From Pectinophora gossypiella (Eukaryota > Arthropoda > Insecta > Lepidoptera > Gelechiidae), in assembly GCF_024362695.1 (NCBI RefSeq), contig NC_065417.1, positions 13,137,001 to 13,201,000 on the forward strand: a stretch of DNA of 64,000 nt. The letters are read 5' to 3'. Shown piece after piece: positions 21,851-34,500 of the stretch. The translations under genes and the position numbers were made by a program. Each line of letters starts with the position of its first letter. The first letter of the stretch is position 1. The notes below the pieces were generated by a model, which searched no databases, was not told where the DNA came from, and worked only from the letters and a program-made list of their open reading frames with translations.

Positions 21851-22249
21851 TACATATACGTTTCAAACTTAAGCGAGATCTCGCTTGTATTATATTCCTT
21901 TTACAAAGAATGAAAAATAAAAAATGTTATTATTTTTTTCCTAATTTTCTACTAGATTGGGAGCACAGTCTGAAAACTCCTTGCAAATGCGATAGTCCGA
22001 TGAAATCAAAGAGAAGATGATGAATCAAAGAGAGACTTTCTTTCTATTATTGATTGATTGATTGACTTTCCAGGCTAAGTTCGTCAAAAACAATATAGAT
22101 GGCGCTGTACAGAATGTTCTAATTTCATGGATAACAGACATAAGAATTTTTTATCTTTGTTTTTGGGTATTAACGACCCTTTTTATTACACCCAGGCACA
22201 ATTTAATATTCCACCCATTATTATTCTGATCAAAATAAAGAGAAGCAAT
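21851..22249. other. Spacer, nothing recognised
   Basis: AT-rich DNA without a recognisable gene. A 'ttgattgattgattg' microsatellite lies near 22050. Confidence 0.4.
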
Positions 22250-22557
22250 ATAGGTAGGTATCATCATCGTGATCAGCCCATTTACGTCCCCACTGCAGGG
22301 GCACGGGCCTTCCCTATGGGTGGATAGGGAGATCGGGCCTTAAACCATCACGCGGGCCCAGTGCAGATTGATGGTTATTAACGACTGCTAATGCAGCCGG
22401 GATCAACGGGTTAACGTGCCTTCCGAAGCACGGAGGAGCTCGAGATGAAAACTTTTTTTTTGTGGTCACCCATCCTATGACCGGCCTTTGCAAAAGTTGC
22501 TTAACTTCAACAATCGCAGACCGAGCGCGATTACCGTTGCGCCACCGAGCTCCTCAA
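22250..22557 (-). mobile_element. tRNA-derived SINE (family C)
   Basis: On the minus strand the head is 'gaggagctcggtggcgcaac' with a tRNA-like run. A partial plus-strand copy lies at 54005-54200 ('ccgtgc.ccagcagtggg', 'gcttcggaaggca.gttaa'). The T-run at about 22450 interrupts the head-body junction. Confidence 0.75.
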
Positions 22558-22667
22558 GGTAAGGCATATAGCAACATTATTGTAAATATACATAACGTGA
22601 TCCAAATATGTTTATATTATGTATGATTTGCTCGACTCCAGTGAGTAAAGTCGAAGAGATAAACGTC

Positions 22668-22790
22668 AAGTTAAAAAAAATACCAAAATGCTCAGCTAAA
22701 GCCCGCCGAGCCGAATGGAGGAAATTGCGAGTTAACATTTTAGTTTAGGGTATATTTCCTCCTGAAAGAAAACAATAAATCGGAAATAAT
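22668..22790 (+). repeat. Dispersed repeat, copy 2 of 3
   Basis: It shares 'taccaaaatgctcagctaa', 'cgaatggaggaaattgcgag' and 'ttaacattttag' with 18546-18640 and, in reverse, with 29095-29215. Class unknown; no ORF. Confidence 0.5.
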
Positions 22791-22871
22791 GATACTCGTA
22801 AGCATATTGTTTTCCACCATATAAACCCTCCTATCTTTTTCCTTGTCCCTTTAAGTGGATTCATTTAAGAT

Positions 22872-23161
22872 TTAACACGTTAACAGTCCGGTGTACCGTA
22901 TGTGGCACACGGGGAGCGGTTCCGCCGAGTTCGTGTACCCTATGAAGTACACGAGACCAGTGCAGCTTTATGGGCTGTCAAATCACGGACTCGTAAAATT
23001 TGTTGATATTTTCATAAAGGACTTGTAGCCAAAGACCTTATAAATAGAAAAAGTCAAAAACATGTCACATTGAATAACAAACGAAAGCCAAAAAATATAA
23101 TATCTCATTTGGACATATGGCATGTTTTGAAACGCTTGTATGGGGACTGTTAACGTGTTAA
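22872..23161. mobile_element. TTAA-bounded MITE, 282 bp
   Basis: TTAA (22872-22875) and TTAA (23158-23161) flank perfect 14-bp inverted termini CACGTTAACAGTCC...GGACTGTTAACGTG. TTAA duplication is the hallmark of piggyBac-type transposition. The interior has no transposase, so this is a non-autonomous copy. Confidence 0.82.
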
Positions 23162-23335
23162 CATGTAGGTAGATGCCTCACATAATATCTGCCTATTTTT
23201 ATGTAATTAAAATTTTCCCTCGGCCAAGAGTCAACGACAAATTCGGGACCGAGAATTCTCACTGGATAATATTAAATATAATTTCATTCATTACGTATTT
23301 TTTTTACTGCGAGTTATTTCTAATAGGACATCTGA

Positions 23336-23428
23336 GTTATACCTCCGTCCCTTTCCTTTTCAGAGGATAAGAAAATCACAGGAAAACTTAAAATAGAATT
23401 AGATGGAGTCTACTGGAATCAGCAATTG
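23336..23428. mobile_element. MITE fragment (family M1, right end)
   Basis: It contains 'ccgtccctttccttttcag', 'ggataagaaaatcacagg' and 'attagatggagtctactgg', the right arm of the elements at 10845 and 12950. Confidence 0.65.
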
Positions 23429-26400
23429 ATAACTCTTCCTTTTATCCAAAGTTTTAGTTTTATCTAAAGTTTCTTGAACAACTAACTAATTTTACATACT
23501 TAACGATTAACTTCACATACTTAGGTCTTCTCTTTTGAACCACTGAACAAGATTTTTAAGTAAAAGTTGAAACTGAACAGCTAAAAGTACCTACCTAATA
23601 AAGTAATACGCGTTTAATTTAAATTAGTAGCAGTTTAAAAAATACTAGTATTTTGTGGGGTTTGTTCACAGTTTCACGCTTCATAATAACCATCTTTGAA
23701 GTTAGTATTAAAAGTGGCTGCAAAATGTCTTGTGATTATATGTTATGCCTAATAAATCAATGCACTGCCCCCTCGGGGTCCTATCCGGAATATGTACAGT
23801 TAGAAACAATGATGCATATAGAAGGTATGTACTACAATATAAATCTATTTGGTTTCGAAATAAATCAATCGTCTGAGAGACATTAATTTAACATCTTCTT
23901 CTTCTTCTTTTATCCCGAGTTGAAATATAGGACTCGAATAACAGATTTCCACTCCTCGCGATGTTTTTCTGCGTCTGTAGTTTGCTCCCGTGACATGCCG
24001 GGAGTTTTTAATTCCCGATCAACCGAGTGTCGTAGTTAATTGTACTGAGCTGTCGTTCTGTACATATGTATATCTATACATATATATTGACACTAGCTCT
24101 ATATTGCGTGGTAATGGTAACGCGATATAGAGCCAAGTGTTGTTTTTCAATAGGCTACTTGACAACCTAGTCAAATGAGATACTTTTTACGAAAAACCAA
24201 AAAGAAGTTTTCTTTGGAGTTTTTATGGAAATACTGACCTGTGACGTCACCAATAAAAGCGGTCAAACGTCGTACTGTTATTTAATACATAAATAAAATT
24301 CGAAAATAAGTCGAAAAGTAAAATGAAATTGATTTTCGATCATCTTAGACTGGCTTCTAGTTCTAGATTAGCATTTTATAATTTATCTTTGACACAGTCA
24401 AATACCCTATTTTATGCTTATCTACTTACTTACTTATTGACATTTTATTTGTGTTTTCCGTAGGTGAAATAGCTGTGGTTGCGTCTGAGAGATGTCCAAT
24501 AAGTCACAATCATTACAATGAAACAGTACTAGGACTAAAGTAAATAATAACGCCCCCAACTGCAAATAAGCCTGCCTTCATCAAACGATGAAAGAAGAAC
24601 CAAAAATTAATTTTCCCGCTGTATAAAGGCTGTATATTGGAACCTGCAATATTACTGCCTAAAAGAAAAAAACATTCAAGTTTTAATTTCAGAATGCTAT
24701 GCTCTCAAAAAAAGGAATTGAACGATTTTTTAATCAGTTAGAAAGGAAGAAATTACGACAACTAGTTCTATTCTATTTTCAAATGAATTCGTTTTCTGAA
24801 AAAGTTAGTTTTTAGGTAGTTTAGTTTCCTAAGTCAAAGATAAATTATAAAGAGTACTTACAAAAATAAGTGCGACAATTTGTAACGTTTTTCTATGACG
24901 TCACAGTTTGTTTTTCATACAAATTCCAAAGTAATTTCGTGTTTTTACGTTTAGTAAAAAGTAACTGATTTGACTAGTTGAAAACTACCCTATTGCCTTG
25001 ATATGATTCTAAATGCAAAATAGGTACTTAAATACTTTAAAATGAATAGAACGCGCGTGTTGTTCTATGCAACAAATATATCTACGAAAGTTACGATGCG
25101 GTCGAGAATGCAAAAATTGCAATATACATACTTACCTGGAAAATACCTCCTTTCAAAAGCGAATGTAATTTTCAATCATATGGAAATTAAAAGATTGCTG
25201 TACGGGCAAATCCTCACGATTCTAATAATCGACTGAAGGTTTAAAAATGTATTCACGTAACGTTCCCATACCTTACCATTTCTTCGTATTACAAATCGCT
25301 TCGAGTTGCCTTTAGATTACTTATGAAAATATCCTATTAGAGATCATTGAATAAGTGTAAAGTATATTTAATTTTAACTTAGGCAAAAAGTTATTCGACC
25401 TTAGACAAATATTGAAATTTATCTTTTCACAATTTAGCTTTCAAGCTTTAATTAAACGAAAACTATCCAATATATTCAATTGGTTGAACATAAAGTTGCA
25501 CATATTGTAATACATGACATAAAACCGAATCGGCCGCGCTTGCACCCGAAAAAAATAAACCCAAATAATTCGTAATTGGGAATACGAAGGCACCTAGTTA
25601 TGTGCGCGATTATAATCAAACATTACTTAGATATGCATATTGCACGTGTCGTCTTAAGAATACGGATTTATGCAGATTAATTCCATAACACACAACAACT
25701 GAAAGTGTAATTACACTTTTCACGGAACGCTAAAGAGACTATACATATTCATGTTGCTTTTAAATGTCAAGCTTGCATAATTCCCCTTGCAAAGAAATGG
25801 GGCGCTTGTAATGGGTATATTACTCGCATTGAGTTTTATTTACGGCAAGAAAATGGAGCGGGAACGACGCATAGCAAATTATGTCACTAATCTGACGACA
25901 CCATTCTTCTCGTGTCTTCCACGTCTTCCATCTTTTAGCAGGCAGTCATTTCTTGATGTGACTTATTTGTAGAATCGCCTCAGATGAGATTAATAGTAAT
26001 AGTCGTTGGCCAAATAGCGAAAATTTTGCTTTTGTAAGAGAATTGCTTCAATGTGCCCTTTCAAGACCTCCTGTTCATGCGAACCATAAGGTTGGTCATG
26101 GGATGTGGTGTCATGAAATGTCAATGTCAGCAATCTGACGAAAAATAAGAAATAAAAGACTGCTATGAATGCAAAATTTCGTGCGCGTGTTTCTCAGAAT
26201 AAGTCTTTTGACAAGAAAAATAAGTTAAACATTAGTTTTGTAGAGTTCCGAAGAACTCGATTTATTCCATGAATAGACAAAATTATATTAAAAATATATC
26301 GAAATTATATAAAATATGAAACATGTAATATTATATGACGACAGATAAATATGTCTCGATTTGCAGCCGAAACACGGCACATGGATAAGGCGCGCTATGC

Positions 26401-26742
26401 GATAAATGAGTTGGTTCATTTATTGCATTGGGTTCGATATACGGGTCCCGTGTTAGGGCTATGATTCGAACATCTGCTATTTATGCGACAAAAATTTAAC
26501 AACTTTTGCCCACTTATTATGATGACGACTTTTTCTTAATATTTTCATATTTTTGAAGGGGCCTGAATGTTTCTTTTTCTTTTTCTTCTTAATTCTAAAC
26601 TTTTTAAACTTAGATACCTTATGACGTTTCATCGAGAACACTGTGAGCCAAAACTTAGGCATGATGCGGGTAGGCCACTGGATCGAATAAAATAAGTACT
26701 AGTACTGAATATACACTGAATTTTGTGTGAGTATAAACTAGT
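23429..26742. other. Intergenic DNA with repeats, no supported gene
   Basis: About 23690-23830 is a dispersed repeat ('gtggctgcaaaatgtcttgtg', also near 28340). A hairpin lies at about 24090-24135 ('gctctatatt' with 'atatagagc'). Related inverted blocks lie at about 24145-24420 and 24830-25010 ('gactag.ttg.aaa.tac', 'gacgtcac'). The rest, to 26742, shows only AT-rich sequence and low-complexity ORFs. The last 200 bp are probably 3' UTR of the EF-hand gene. Confidence 0.45.
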
Positions 26743-29579
26743 TTAGAACTCAGGCGTATCGTCTTCTTCTTTCTCTACATGTGCTTCGACAACCGGCTCA
26801 TCGGTTTTCGCTGCGTGTGGTTTCAGTTCATCAGGTACGATCAGTCCATCGGCAATCATCTTCTGGCGTTTAGCTTCCTCCCTCAGCAGGCGGTCAGCTT
26901 CTCGTCGCGCTATCTCTGCCTTCTCGTCAAGAGCCTTCTGCATTGCCATAGCAGCGAGCGTCCTCTGGTCAAGTTTGAAGTAATTTATCGGCTCGGCAAT
27001 GAATCTGGAAAGATTGAATCAGTAATAAGGATTATATCTAGACTAAAATAGAATCTTAACCGCTTAATAACACGACGAACTTGTTGAAAACATCACGCGA
27101 AGATGATTTAATACCGGACCTGATAAATCTAAGCGAATTCTGTGAAAACAGGATAGCTTTAGAAAGATGATCGTGGAAAGAGAGGAATAGTTTTAACTAA
27201 AGAGCGTGACTCTAAAGTTACTGATAGTTTATCAATAGATAGGTGCACTCTGATGCCTCTTCATTGATTCTGATAAGTAATTACTTTTCATAAATAACAG
27301 ACTTAAAAACGCGTGGCTTCGAATTAAATTTCAGATAATTAGCGGACATTTTCTTGAAACTTAAATAGCCAATAGTAAAAGTGTACACACCTTGTGTCCT
27401 TAGCGTTCATGTTCTCAATAAACTTGACATAGTTGAAGTCCCCGGTTTCATACACATATGTTTTATCCTTCGTAGCTATTTTAGGCCAGTCGACGAATTC
27501 CAAATCATTAAGCGTTTCGCCCCAATTCATCAGTTCCTCGCGGAGAATATCCAGCTTTATAATACCTATATGCACGAAAACGACATCAAATTTAACCTAT
27601 AGAAATTCTCGTGGGAGTAAAATTTCTTTCGCTGAAAAGATGGGGTGATTTAAATATCTTTTCTCACAACATTGCATATCTTTAGCGACGATTACCCACA
27701 ATAGAAGCTTTTGACATCGATCCTATCTAAGCCAGTTTAGAATCCTAATAATGCATGACTACTCTTAACTGTTATTTCCTATGAGACGTATCCGTTCTAG
27801 GCGTTACAACTTTCCACATCCTTCTATCTTGGAAGCAAACAAAAACATAGAATACATTCAGCTGCTTATCTCCCCGGGCATAAAAAACTAATATTTTAAA
27901 GGAAATGGGCTGAACACCTGTCAATGAGCCGTGATAGCCCAGTTGGTAGAACGCTTGCGCTCACTTTGAGGTCGCAGGTCCGAATCCAGCACAGGCCTAA
28001 ATCAATGATTGTCGAATTTGTTTTCGCATTCATGTCATCATAAATGATTATCACGTGCTCAGCGGTGAAGGAAAACGTCGTGAGGAAACCCACATTCCCG
28101 AGAAATGCATTTTCGGAGGTATGTGACCTAACCTGTATTGGGCTGGTTTTCCCTTCGCGGGTTATAAGGTCAGAGGGGAGTCGCTTCTGTAAAAAACCGG
28201 ACTTGTCAAATCTTCAGATTAGGTAAGCGGATCCTGCGAAAAGCGGGATAATGCTAGGGAAGATGATGATGGGTTGAACACCTGTCAGTCCTGTCACCAC
28301 ACGTTTCATCATATCCATCTCAGGATTTTGTAACCAAAGGGGCTGCATATTGTCTTGTGATTATTTGGAACTCTTCCCACCACTTTCGGTGTTACCGGCG
28401 GGAGTTATTATTGGTATGTATTAGTGAGGCTTCAAATTTAATGTCAATAGAAATGTGTACGTGATAGTGTTCGTGCGTGACCGTACCAGGCCTTTGGCTA
28501 AAGTATCTAAAACTTTGTCTTTTAAATAAAACACTACCTTTTGGCTCCTCCTCATCATCATGTCCCAGGAACCCCATGGCCTTAGTGACTACAGCTTCGA
28601 AGTCGTCACCCCAATTCAGCTTAGCCTCAATCATAAACAGCCATTCGTGGTAATCCACAGTATCCACAAACTCATCTTCGAGAAACTTTTTGAACAACTC
28701 TTGGATTTCCTGGCCTTTCGGATTGAAGCCAAGAGCGCGAAGCATTACGGGAATGGCGTTCAGTTTAACCTGTTAGAAGTTGACAAGACAAATCAAGAAG
28801 ATAAGTGCTATAGAGGTAATTAAGTAGGCACTTAATATGGGCTTATTTACCTTCGAATGCAAATTGGTGAAGTCAGCTTTTACACCAACAAGAGTCACCT
28901 ATACTAGCGTTGTACTAAAGCGAATATTTTATTTTATCTGTAACCCTTTTACGTCAAAACCACTGGAGCGATTTAGACGAAGTTTGGAATTGGCACTTAG
29001 ATAGATCGAAACTACGACGGACATTTGAGTAGGAACCTACTTTCCAGGCTTGGATTTAAAGTTTGGGAATAAAATTTTAAAGATTTAAAGTAATAAGGTA
29101 CGCGAATGAAGTTGCGAGCAACATTTACGCCCGTACTCTACGATGTTAACTCGAAACTTTTTCCATTCGATTGGGCTGAGCATTTTCGTATTTTGGTAGA
29201 AGTTGACATTTCGTCACCGATTTAAGTAAACTCGAGATAAGGTTGAACCGATGTCTAAGAATACCAATTTTAAGCTGAGTTCAAAGTCTTCCTTATGGTC
29301 GCCTCAATTGAGGACAGAGTAAAGTAGGTACCTAAGTAAGGTTCGAGATAACATAGAATACAGGTAGTATTTTCAAATACTGGATACCTTATCAATATTG
29401 TCTTCGTCATAAAGTTTGAACATCTCTCTGAATTTCATCAAATCTTCGGTATTGAAGCATGCTGGAGGCGGTGGAATCTTCTTCGGCTTCGGAGGCTTCC
29501 CAGCAACGGCTTGAAGGTCCACACCCTTCTTTCCTGCAGGTGGTTTCGCTTTCCCTTTATCTTTCCCTTTCGGCGGCAT
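26743..29579 (-). CDS. Degenerate EF-hand (calmodulin-superfamily) protein, four exons
   Basis: Minus-strand exons are 29579-29388, 28769-28538, 27565-27391 and 27004-26743. All junctions are GT..AG and phases agree (0, 1, 2), giving 286 residues ending ...DDTPEF. The N-terminus is Lys/Pro-rich (MPPKGKDKGKAKPPAGKKG). Residues about 48-210 read as four EF-hand-like helices-loops, starting with MKFREMFKLYDEDNIDKV. The loops lack most canonical Ca ligands (the first loop has D1 and D3 but not the usual Gly6 or Glu12), so calcium binding is doubtful. A charged coiled coil follows (about 215-255, ALDEKAEIARREADRLLREE) and an acidic tail. The layout suggests a structural calmodulin-like protein such as those of axonemes. 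That role is inferred from composition only and the exact family is not identified. Confidence 0.75.
27926..28275 (+). mobile_element. tRNA-derived SINE, full length (family D), in an intron
   Basis: The head 'gccgtgatagcccagttgg' plus B-box-like 'ggtccgaatcc' is followed by the same body as 6285-6637, ending '...gctagggaagatgatgatg'. It lies in intron 2 of the EF-hand gene, antisense to it. About 28286-28420 is a separate repeat shared with 23690-23760. Confidence 0.82.
29095..29215 (-). repeat. Dispersed repeat, copy 3 of 3 (inverted), in an intron
   Basis: The reverse complement contains 'taccaaaatacgaaaatgct', 'cgaatggaaaaagtttcgag' and 'ttaacatcgtagagtacggg', matching 18546-18640 and 22668-22770. 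It lies in intron 1 of the EF-hand gene. Confidence 0.55.
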
Positions 29580-29844
29580 ATTGGATCATTTATTAACTGT
29601 ATTGGCAACCTGTAAAAGCTGAAGTGGCAACGTAATTTGATTCAACGGGGGTGACATTATAAATTTTTGATGTCCATTTTTTATCGTGCGCCGCTCTCTG
29701 TCAAAGTGAAATTAAATGCCAACTTGACAATTTCGCTATGAACGAAATGTGGTTTGTCCGAAAATTAAATTTTCCTATTTATTGCATCTTCTTTGTTGTA
29801 ATTAGCCTTAAAATTAGATGATTTAAATTTAAATGTTACAATCA

Positions 29845-29925
29845 TAGAGCAACACGGACCTCCGCGGAACGGAGGTTACTATAGGATATTGTGCGCGGAG
29901 ACCCGTGTTGTTCTATATGGCCTAA
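29845..29925. repeat. Hairpin upstream of the EF-hand gene
   Basis: 'tagagcaacacggacctccgcg' is mirrored by 'cgcggagacccgtgttgttcta'. The arms are about 20 bp with one bulge, loop about 35 bp. It may be a small MITE. It lies about 270 bp upstream of the EF-hand start codon. Confidence 0.6.
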
Positions 29926-31591
29926 GCCACGACTCCTAGGCTTACAATACCAAATAAGAGATAAATCTAATATTCTAAAGTCATGCATATTGATTTCAGT
30001 GTCTTTATATTCTCTTTGAATTCCACATATAGGTAGCTTATATGAGTGCATATTGTGCGTATTTATAAAATCAACTTCTTATACTTAAATGTAAAGCCAA
30101 CAGCACATCAACGAAATCGCAATTTCGTTCCCAATTATGTGATTCGTCTAAATAGCAATTTGAGCCCTACCGCCGAACCATTTCGGCAACATTACGACAT
30201 GCAATCAAACCGCTAACGCAAAATGGCCACGCATTTCTCATTTCGTCCCATTTTCACCTTACCTACCTAAACATTTTGGTATGTATGATAAAAATAAAAT
30301 TAAGAGATATTAAATTCGCCACACAAAAGGTGACTCAAAAATAAGATCTTAAAGATTAGTCTCCCGTCATCGTGTTAGGACTATCAAAAGTAGCTGAAAG
30401 TTGTCTTTTCGTAACTTGTGGCTCTGTGCGTGCATTTCTTAGGAACTCAAACTCAAAAATATCTTGTTTCAGTTGGTAACATAGTTACACTTTGAATCGT
30501 CAAACTCATGCACTTACCACTTTATTAGGTATGTATACCAATGTATGCTGCTTTAGCGAAGCAAAAAAGAAAATAATGCCCCAGAATAAGAGAATTACAT
30601 TACTGATTTATGCGCAAATTACTTTGTGAAAAGCTTTGAAAGCAGAACTGAAATAGCGGGATAGACAAGTGGTTAAATAACCCAGAAATTATTATCAGAT
30701 AGAAATATACCACGGTAAATTGGCCTCCAATTGAAAACTAGCTAAACGTGCCGAAAGGTCACATTTAAATGGTGAAGAAAAACTCCACCCTGTGATTTAA
30801 CTGTACTATCTATTGTCTTGACTGTAAACTTTCCATAAAAGGACAGTTATAGCTTCTGTTCTCTGTAACAAAGACAAAATTAATCGACTAGGAAGGACAT
30901 TCTCATTTTGTTACCTTTCTCTGATGTTTACTAACTATAAAACAACCACTTACTAAGGTTGTTACTAATTATTATGCCTTTTGCTGCAGAAAATTAAGTC
31001 TTTGCGGGGCTTCGAATAAAGACCAGTTTGCAATGTTTAATTATAATCACTAACAAATTAAAATAATGCCTTTTTTTATTTAATTACAGTGTAGTCACGA
31101 ATAGCCGCATAATAAATAGGTAATTAAATAAGACCTTTTTTTACTTTTTGCCGCGTGTGTGAAACTTCGTTTCAAATTTTGCCGCGCTAAATATGTAGCG
31201 CTCGGAAACTGACAAATAAATAGTTCAAAAGAATATAAAGAGAAAATAGTAATGTGGCGTACTTAATTTTAATAATCTAAAAACACAGGTTATTGTCTCA
31301 AACCTTTTGTCCGTGATAGCCATACGTATGGCTCGATGTTGCAAAATGATTTTATTAGAATAAATAATGGAACTGGCTTGTTATTGTTACTATTGCTTCG
31401 ATAACAACAAAACGTATAATACGATTTCCAAACGTAACTCTTCTCACGAAAAAAAAAGTAGAATGACGCTAATTTTGACAGTTGCCGAATACATCCCCGT
31501 GCCCCGTTCGCGTTGACTCTCATTGTTTCGGAAAATTCCATAAAACTTCCAAGTGATTTAAATAATATTCGCTGAAATAGAATAAATAAAC
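29926..31591. other. Intergenic DNA between the EF-hand gene and UBA2
   Basis: No additional gene is recognised. The last 150 bp before 31592 should hold the UBA2 promoter and 5' UTR; I see no TATA box there. A segment at about 30080-30250 is less AT-rich than the rest but has no reading frame. Confidence 0.45.
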
Positions 31592-34500
31592 ATGGTGGCA
31601 AGGGTGGCTGGTGTATTTGACGAGAAATTGACTGAAGCGATCGCTAATTCTAAGATTTTAGTTGTCGGTGCCGGTGGTATAGGTTGTGAAATTCTTAAAA
31701 ACCTCGTTTTGACCGGCTTTCCTCAGATTGAAATCGTGAGTATTTGCCATCAGAGTTTCATTTATGTGTCTATTATCTTATTATTCTAACAAAACACTGT
31801 GTATTTTCGCAGATCGACCTTGACACAATCGACGTAAGCAATCTGAACAGGCAGTTTTTGTTCCACAAGGAACATGTAGGGAAGTCAAAGGCGCAGGTAG
31901 CCAAAGAGAGCGCCCTCAGCTTCAATCCTAATGTAAAAATTGTCGCGCATCACGACAGTGTTATCAGGTATGATGTTTTACAAAAAGTTGAGGTTATGTA
32001 TGAGTCAATATCATTATGTATGTTATTAGACGCTGAGGAGGCTGTTCACCAGACATGTGTAAAAATGTCATTTCATAAGTTTTCTTTGAAAATGTTTTCA
32101 TCTGTTTTGATGAAATTAATATTGTTTATATAAACAAACCAGGTTTTTCATTGCCAGTGTGTGAAATATAATAATAATTATGTTAGTAAAAGAATAGAGA
32201 CTTACGAACTATAATACACAATATGATCTAATTGATTTCTTTTCATTGCATACCAGTGCATCATTCTATCCAAACCTTATATTTAAGTAAAAAACGGGTG
32301 GTAAACATATATTTTTTTTTCTTTTTCCAGCAATGACTATGGAGTGAGCTACTTCAAACAGTTCAACATAGTGTTGAACGCTCTGGACAACCGAGTGGCT
32401 CGTAACCATGTCAACCGTATGTGCCTTGCTGCTAACGTCCCACTTGTTGAAACCGGTACTGCTGGATATGCTGGTCAGGTAAGAGAGATATAATCTTGTT
32501 TTAGATATTGTATACCTGCAAGTTAATGAACACATTGTTTTTATAAGACCTTAAAAATAACCATACTGCATGTGATCATCTAGAGTACTTTTGGGTTTTT
32601 AAATTTCTGCCTAAAACTGACATATGTTAAAGATAAAGAGATAAAGATTTTTATTGTGCATAAATTTAGTTACAGTTATAGATAATAGTTGCAGTTATAG
32701 TTGCAAATTACGTCTCACTAAATTCCATAAATGTTCCATAAATTGTATGTCTGTCGATTACCCTTTTCGGTGGATAAGAAATTGACAGGTATAACTCAAA
32801 ATAACATTAGATGTTGGGTACTGGAATCAGGTTGTGAAGGTTTATTAATATCTTACAAACAGTAAACAGTGTATAGTAAGAAGTGAACAACAACTTATTG
32901 ATCTTACGCATAGGTCTTATGTGTACTGGTCTATAAATTTTTCTCATGATGTTTTTGTCAATATTTGAATACACATTTGAATCTTTTCATTTCTAGTCTA
33001 AATCTAAAGATATTTTGTAGGCGCACAAATCTATCTATAATGATGTTTCACACTAACTAGGAGGTCACAACTGCAAATATTATTATGTACCATCTCTTTT
33101 AATGAAATATATTATTTTTTAATGTATGTTGTGAAAATAAAGATAAAAGGAAAAGATTTTTATTGTGATTAAATCAATTAATTTAATCAGTACTCAGAAA
33201 TCATTTAATTGACTGTCAGCAAGTTTATCCATGAAAATTTTCTGAGCCAAAACTTGTAACATTGCAGGTGGAACTCATCAAGAAAGGTATGACACAGTGC
33301 TATGAATGTCAACCAAAGGCTCCACAAAAGACATTCCCAGGGTGCACCATAAGAAATACTCCATCGGAACCAATCCATTGCATTGTTTGGGCTAAGCATC
33401 TCTTCAACCAACTGTTTGGAGAGGAAGACCCAGATCAGGATGTTAGTCCGGACACTGCAGACCCCGAAGCAGCAGGTGATGCTGGAACGTCAGCCCTGAC
33501 TTCAGAAGGGACTGCAGCAGGCAACGTAGAAAGAAAAAGCACAAGAGCATGGGCTGCCGAAACTAATTATGATCCGGAGAAGTTGTTTTCAAAACTGTTT
33601 GGGGATGACATCAGGTAAGATTTATTTAAACTGCTGTAACTAATATCATAGGTCAGGGAAAGGAACACGGAATTGAAACACCACCAATGTGATCATAATT
33701 TGTCTTAATTAATCTTGATGATTTTATTGTCATGTAATATTGAAATATTGTAAAGTAATCTATATAATGTGTACCTACTCATCGAAATATTTGTTGACGT
33801 GTAATGTTTATTATGAATAAAGAATTGAATTGATAAAATTGTATCTTGTTGTAAACATTTTGATTAGGCCTGTTCTGCTTCTATCATCTGCCATTATAAA
33901 AGGATATTTTTGCCATATAGCAAAATAAAGTTGGCTTTTATGATTCCAAAATATTGATAGAAAAACATATAGTTGTACCTTTAAAAAGTAAAAGCTTTTT
34001 TATGGCACAAATTACACTTATGTTATGTTTATAGTGGTGTTTCTGTTTCCCCCTAGATACCTGTTGTCAATGGAGAATCTGTGGAAGAAGCGTCGCCCAC
34101 CCACCCCTCTGTCATGGAACAACCTGCCGGGCAAGGACGATCCTCCAGCACAGCACTCCGGGTTACCAGATCAGAGAGTCTGGTCTATATATGAGTGCGC
34201 ACAGGTGAGAGGCGATTCAATAGATACTTTTTGCTACCAACCCATTGTCTATATAGATTAGTTAAATAAAAGTAAATCTGTCCTGTCTATTTTTCTAAAG
34301 TAGAATACATAAACTATGTAATTTCAATAGTGCTATTTGTTGTTTAATGGAAAACCAACAGTAATTTCACATTAATGGAACAAGTTACGCTTAACCACAC
34401 CCACAACACCAGAGTAAGTGATCAACTTCATAGCTCACGCATAAGGAGAAAAAATTTGAATTTATTGTCAATTGAATCATACAGTCTATATATGAGGTCC

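Noticed and set aside
23725..24543. Small spliced gene of 59 residues (exons 23725-23824 and 24464-24543, GT..AG, in-phase stop)
   Set aside because: The first exon lies in a dispersed repeat: the words 'ggctgca.a.tgtcttgtgatta' recur near 28340 and look like a common lepidopteran repeat. The peptide has no recognisable feature.
26477..26662. Lys-rich 61-codon minus-strand ORF near the EF-hand gene
   Set aside because: It is low-complexity (poly-Lys from an A/T-rich run) and downstream of the EF-hand stop codon, most likely 3' UTR.
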